Shown one piece after another: positions 29,688 through 32,450 of a DNA stretch of 32,450 nt; position 1 is the first letter of the stretch; each line of letters opens with the position of its first letter. The notes below the pieces were generated by a model. It did not search any database and was not told the DNA's origin. It worked only from the letters and a program-made list of their open reading frames with translations. Source of the stretch: a virus; IMG/VR virus record IMGVR_UViG_3300025141_000440, positions 1 through 32,450 of that record; one strand, 5' to 3'. The translations under genes and the position numbers were made by a program.

Positions 29688-30875
29688 ATGCTGTTTCAAA
29701 TTTTAGACACTAAGGGCGATTGCGCTGGCTATTATGCCAATAATTTTATTTATCCGGGAGTCGACCCACCACTTGAGGGTGCCACGTGGGATTATTCTCC
29801 CCATCTACAGGGCAATAGGCATGAGTTAGGGCGCCTCTACGCCGCCGGAGCGACGCTTACAGACGTTTGTCCGCCGGATATGAAGGAAGACTGGGAAAAG
29901 ATCAAGAAGACGCTTAGATCGTGTCTCAAGGCCTTTGATACTTCTGCCCTTTCACTAGAGGATAATTGTTTTTACGATGTGCTGCCGGAATATTTCCTAT
30001 ACCAGTACCTAGAAGCCAAGAATAAGATTACCCAACACGCCCTTGAGACCCTTCCACGCCCCACCAATTATAATTTTATGCATAACCTTGTAGAGATGCT
30101 CTCGGACATTCGATCGCGCCACGTGAGCGTCGATGTAGGCCCCATTAAACATCTTCTGAGTAGCGTTCGTGGGCAGAATTTTCATCGTACTTTGCGTTCA
30201 GTAAAACATGCTTGCGATTACAACGCCTGGGGAACCATAACAGGTCGGCTAGCCACGAGCCCCAATAGTTTTCCCATCCTTACCATGAACAAGGAATTCC
30301 GCGCCTGCATTAAACCAAAGAACGATTGGCTTGTGGAACTTGATTTCAACGCGGCCGAGTTACGTACGCTGTTGGCGCTCTCCGGAGAGGAGCAGCCTCC
30401 AAACGACATTCATGACTGGAATGTGAAGAATGTTTTTGATGGCAACCTGACCCGAGAGGAGGCCAAGGTGCAAACCTTCGCGTGGTTGTATTCTAGTAAG
30501 GAAAACAAGGACTTAGAGCGCCTCTACAACAAGGATTTGGTGCGGAATAAGTACTGGGATGGCTTAAAAATTGAGACAGATTATGGTAGAATAATAGAGA
30601 ATGTAGATGAGCACCATGCTCTCAACTACATCGTTCAGAGCACCACAATTGATATGGTGCACGAGCAGGCTTACAAAGTCTATGAGCTTTTGAAGGGGAG
30701 AAAAAGCCACATCGCATTTCTTATTCACGACGCTGTGTATATCGACCTCGCCGAAGAGGATCGGTACGAAATATTAAATTTACTTGACACGTTCAGGAAA
30801 ACGCGTTATGATATGTTCAAGGTTAACGTCTCCGCTGGAAAGAACCTCGGAGCAATGAAGGAATTAAAATTATGA
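29688..30875 (+). CDS. Compact family-A DNA polymerase (palm/fingers domain only)
   Basis: A 395-aa protein with the pol I-type motifs. TGRLATSPNSFPIL (185-198) is the segment before motif A. Motif A is VELDFNAAELRTLL, with metal ligand Asp219 plus Glu224 and Arg226. Motif B is TREEAKVQTFAWLYSS (Arg256, Lys260, Phe264, Tyr268), the O-helix that binds the incoming nucleotide, and NYIVQSTTIDMV follows. Motif C is LIHDAVYIDL with His347 and Asp348. The usual motif C HDE is HDA here. No 3'-5' exonuclease motifs are seen in the 180 N-terminal residues, so proofreading must come from another protein or be absent. T4 itself uses a family-B enzyme, so this is a marked difference. A perfect sigma70 promoter lies upstream, and the stop overlaps the next ATG. 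Confidence 0.8.
   Translation: MLFQILDTKGDCAGYYANNFIYPGVDPPLEGATWDYSPHLQGNRHELGRLYAAGATLTDVCPPDMKEDWEKIKKTLRSCLKAFDTSALSLEDNCFYDVLPEYFLYQYLEAKNKITQHALETLPRPTNYNFMHNLVEMLSDIRSRHVSVDVGPIKHLLSSVRGQNFHRTLRSVKHACDYNAWGTITGRLATSPNSFPILTMNKEFRACIKPKNDWLVELDFNAAELRTLLALSGEEQPPNDIHDWNVKNVFDGNLTREEAKVQTFAWLYSSKENKDLERLYNKDLVRNKYWDGLKIETDYGRIIENVDEHHALNYIVQSTTIDMVHEQAYKVYELLKGRKSHIAFLIHDAVYIDLAEEDRYEILNLLDTFRKTRYDMFKVNVSAGKNLGAMKELKL
30784..30812 (+). promoter_or_regulatory. Near-consensus sigma70 promoter inside the polymerase gene
   Basis: TTGACA (30784-30789), 17-nt spacer, TATGAT (30807-30812), one mismatch in the -10. The predicted start near 30819 is about 53 nt before the ATG of the 75-aa gene, giving the small-protein/MazG/FtsZ-like genes their own transcript. 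Confidence 0.65.
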
Positions 30876-31099
30876 AGAGCAATGTGATAGATATAAACGC
30901 GGCCAAGTACCATATCCCGTCCCCGAAGCGTTATACTGGTGGCAGCCACGAAACCGATAGTGTCTCAGGATACTTCAGGATGGAAATTATCGGGATCTTA
31001 GAGGAGTGCGCCATAGCATTTGAGTGTGACTACCAAGAACTGACCGTTGGTGATGTGTTAGAGTATTTGGTGGCCCGGGAAGAAGAGCGTCGGCGATGA
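30872..31099 (+). CDS. Small protein of unknown function in the replication operon
   Basis: A 75-aa protein overlapping the polymerase stop and the next start, each by ATGA, so it is probably co-translated with both. The N-terminus (KSNVIDINAAKYHIPSPKRY) is basic and probably unstructured. The rest is an acidic helical domain (MEIIGILEECAIAFECDYQE, LTVGDVLEYLVAREEERRR). I do not recognise it. Its tight coupling to a polymerase and a nucleotide hydrolase suggests a role in replication or nucleotide handling, but no motif shows it. Confidence 0.65.
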   Translation: MKSNVIDINAAKYHIPSPKRYTGGSHETDSVSGYFRMEIIGILEECAIAFECDYQELTVGDVLEYLVAREEERRR

Positions 31100-31413
31100 A
31101 CAAGATTTACCAGAAGCTAGTCCGGGATCGTATCCCAGAGATCATCACCGAAGCCGGCAAGGAGTTTTCGGTGTGCCAAGTGAGGGGCGAACGCCTTAAA
31201 GACTATGCAATGAAGAAGCTTCAAGAGGAAGTACAGGAATTCGTTGAGGACCCCTGCGCCGAAGAGGCCGCAGACATTATGGAGATCTTCCATTTTATCT
31301 GCGATCGCCTAAGCATCAAAGACAGCGAAATTATGGCCCAATCAACCGCCAAGCGTATTACTCGCGGCGGATTTGATATGGGCTTTATTCTGGAGTGGGT
31401 TGAAGAGGAATGA
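31096..31413 (+). CDS. MazG-like nucleotide pyrophosphohydrolase
   Basis: A 105-aa all-alpha protein of the MazG/PRA-PH type, which hydrolyses nucleoside triphosphates or related nucleotides to monophosphate and pyrophosphate. It opens with YQKLVRDRIPEII, the hallmark of one subfamily. It then has the metal-binding helices KLQEEVQEF (Glu44, Glu45, Glu48) and EEAADIMEI (Glu56, Glu57, Asp60), and closes with RGGFDMGFIL. Phage MazG proteins have been proposed to alter (p)ppGpp or clean the nucleotide pool; the substrate cannot be read from sequence. It overlaps both neighbours by ATGA, consistent with stoichiometric co-expression with the polymerase-operon genes. Confidence 0.8.
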   Translation: MNKIYQKLVRDRIPEIITEAGKEFSVCQVRGERLKDYAMKKLQEEVQEFVEDPCAEEAADIMEIFHFICDRLSIKDSEIMAQSTAKRITRGGFDMGFILEWVEEE

Positions 31414-32249
31414 AAGTAATCGGTCTCGGCAGCGCTGGATGCAATATCGCTAAAGCATTTTCAAAATTTCCCCAATACGACACGTGGGGTATCGACGTAC
31501 ATCAAGACGCCGATATTACTATTAAAAAAAGAGATAATCATGAGGCCTATGACGAACACTTTCCTAATCTGAAGCGTAAGTTAAAACTGAAGGGCGACGA
31601 CGTCTGTGTGGTAGTATGCGGCGCCGGCACCATATCAGGTGGTGTCCTGCGCCTTTTGGAACAGCTGCAAGATAATCGGATAAGTGTCTTGTATATCTCG
31701 CCCGACTTGGCGCTAGCCAGTGAAATTCAAAAGACACAAGAGAGAGTTGTAAGAAATGTTCTTCAAGAATATGCCCGATCAGGAAGAATTGAGGGGATAT
31801 GGCTTGTGGACAATCAGCTTGTGGAGAAGGGCATCGGCGATGTACCGATCATGGGGTACTATGATGTTCTCAATCAGGCCGTTGTTAATACTCTTCACAT
31901 GATAAATGTTTTTAAGCACTCAGAGCCAGTTATAGGCCACTATGCCGAGCCCTCTGGCTTAAGCCGGATTATGACTTTGGGAATTTTGGACATTGAGGCA
32001 GAAAAAGAAAAATGGTTTTATGACTTGACACGGCCGCGAGATGTGGTATACTATTATGGTATCAATGAAGACCAACTTAAGGAGGACGGCACTTTGTACA
32101 AGACGATTACCAATTATGTGAAGGCGCAAGCAGACACTGACGTTAACGTTTCGTACGGTGTCTTCACAACAGGCTACGAACAAAAATATTGTTATTGCAT
32201 TAAGTATTCATCTATGGTACAATCATATGCAGAACTTTTAGGCGATTAG
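31410..32249 (+). CDS. Putative FtsZ/tubulin-fold protein
   Basis: A 279-aa protein that I read as a divergent member of the tubulin/FtsZ superfamily. The N-terminus KVIGLGSAGCNIAKAF has the Rossmann beta-loop-alpha pattern of FtsZ-type G-x-G-G-x-G-C/N-N. CVVVCGAGTISGGVLRLLEQ stands where the GGGTGTG signature follows a beta strand, though the motif itself is altered. Then come VLYISPDLALAS, a long helix (TQERVVRNVLQEYARSG), and IEGIWLVDNQLVE, corresponding in order to the strand and Asn-bearing loop after the core helix in FtsZ. A similar gene is, from memory, common in marine T4-like phages. A filament or DNA-positioning role, as for jumbo-phage PhuZ, is only a hypothesis. GTP binding may be lost. 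It overlaps the MazG gene by ATGA. Confidence 0.5.
   Translation: MKVIGLGSAGCNIAKAFSKFPQYDTWGIDVHQDADITIKKRDNHEAYDEHFPNLKRKLKLKGDDVCVVVCGAGTISGGVLRLLEQLQDNRISVLYISPDLALASEIQKTQERVVRNVLQEYARSGRIEGIWLVDNQLVEKGIGDVPIMGYYDVLNQAVVNTLHMINVFKHSEPVIGHYAEPSGLSRIMTLGILDIEAEKEKWFYDLTRPRDVVYYYGINEDQLKEDGTLYKTITNYVKAQADTDVNVSYGVFTTGYEQKYCYCIKYSSMVQSYAELLGD
32025..32052 (+). promoter_or_regulatory. Near-consensus sigma70 promoter upstream of the gp32 gene
   Basis: TTGACA (32025-32030), 16-nt spacer, TATACT (32047-32052), one mismatch, inside the FtsZ-like gene. The expected start near 32059 gives a 235-nt leader to the gp32 ATG. It has the same geometry as the promoter at 29573. Confidence 0.65.
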
Positions 32250-32293
32250 GATATTTGCTAATCGTACTTTAACCCAACTATAAGGAGATAAAA

Positions 32294-32450
32294 ATGGGTA
32301 TTAATTTAGACAAGATGAGAGAAAAGCTCTCGTCACTACGCGGAGAAGGAAACTCCTCAAATGACACATTCTGGCGCCCCGAGGACGGGGAACAGACTAT
32401 TAGAATCGTTCCGACAGCGGACGGAGACCCCTTCAAGGAAATGTGGTTTC
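32294..32450 (+). CDS. 32: Single-stranded DNA-binding protein, 5' part (T4 gp32-like)
   Basis: The first 52 residues of a protein cut by the window end. MGINLDKMREKLSSLRG followed by FWRPEDGEQTIRIVPTADGD is the N-terminus of T4-type gp32 as seen in marine phages: a basic helical segment used for cooperative binding (compare the LAST-type region of T4), then the first OB-fold strands. gp32 coats single-stranded DNA and organises replication, repair and recombination. The ATG has a strong AAGGAG at 32282-32287, and its own upstream promoter is at 32025. The zinc-finger cysteines and acidic C-terminus would lie beyond the window. Confidence 0.85.
   Translation, partial: MGINLDKMREKLSSLRGEGNSSNDTFWRPEDGEQTIRIVPTADGDPFKEMWF

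Overview
The window is part of the genome of a lytic, contractile-tailed bacteriophage related to T4, most like the divergent 'far-T4' marine myoviruses. Every supported gene is on the + strand, spacing is tight, and the order follows T4 virion modules: prohead protease (21), scaffold (22), major capsid (23), neck/tail completion, sheath (18), tube (19), baseplate hub, tape measure, tube cap and LysM baseplate protein. No tRNA, integrase, transposase or CRISPR array was seen. The host cannot be named. Strong Shine-Dalgarno sites, sigma70-type promoters and a phage-borne bS21 ribosomal protein point to a Gram-negative-like bacterium with ordinary SD-driven translation.

Layout. 1-3.7 kb holds the tail of an unknown gene, the prohead protease, two proteins of unknown function with similar N-terminal helices (one with a central membrane segment), ribosomal protein bS21, an 8-codon SD-led mini-ORF and a small beta-rich putative decoration protein. 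3.7-9.7 kb holds three large fibre-like proteins with shared YGDGSN motifs and related C-terminal domains. The first appears to be a gp14-like neck domain fused to a fibre, and the second carries a 609-bp in-frame duplication. 9.8-12.7 kb is scaffold plus major capsid protein. 12.7-19 kb is a gp13-like neck protein, a gp15-like tail terminator, a very long sheath and the tube. 19-29.7 kb is the baseplate/tape-measure cluster. It includes a gp26-like protein whose 3' end appears to continue by a frameshift at a seven-T tract into a conserved gp51-position segment. 29.7-32.45 kb switches to nucleic-acid metabolism: a compact family-A DNA polymerase palm/fingers protein, a 75-aa unknown, a MazG-like pyrophosphohydrolase, a putative FtsZ/tubulin-fold protein and the start of the gp32 ssDNA-binding protein.

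Regulation visible in sequence. The replication genes are preceded by three TTGACA-N16/17-TATxxT promoters embedded in the ends of upstream genes, and are linked by ATGA overlaps. The virion genes lack such promoters. Instead, five of their short intergenic gaps carry the motif CTATTTA 25-43 nt before the start codon, often just after a terminator hairpin, which makes it a candidate phage-specific late promoter element. Three intrinsic-terminator-like hairpins separate the fibre, capsid and sheath units.

All homology calls are from reading motifs by eye; no database search was run. The strongest points for follow-up are the gp26/gp51 frameshift, the phage bS21, the FtsZ/tubulin-like gene, the compact polymerase with an HDA motif C, and the CTATTTA motif.
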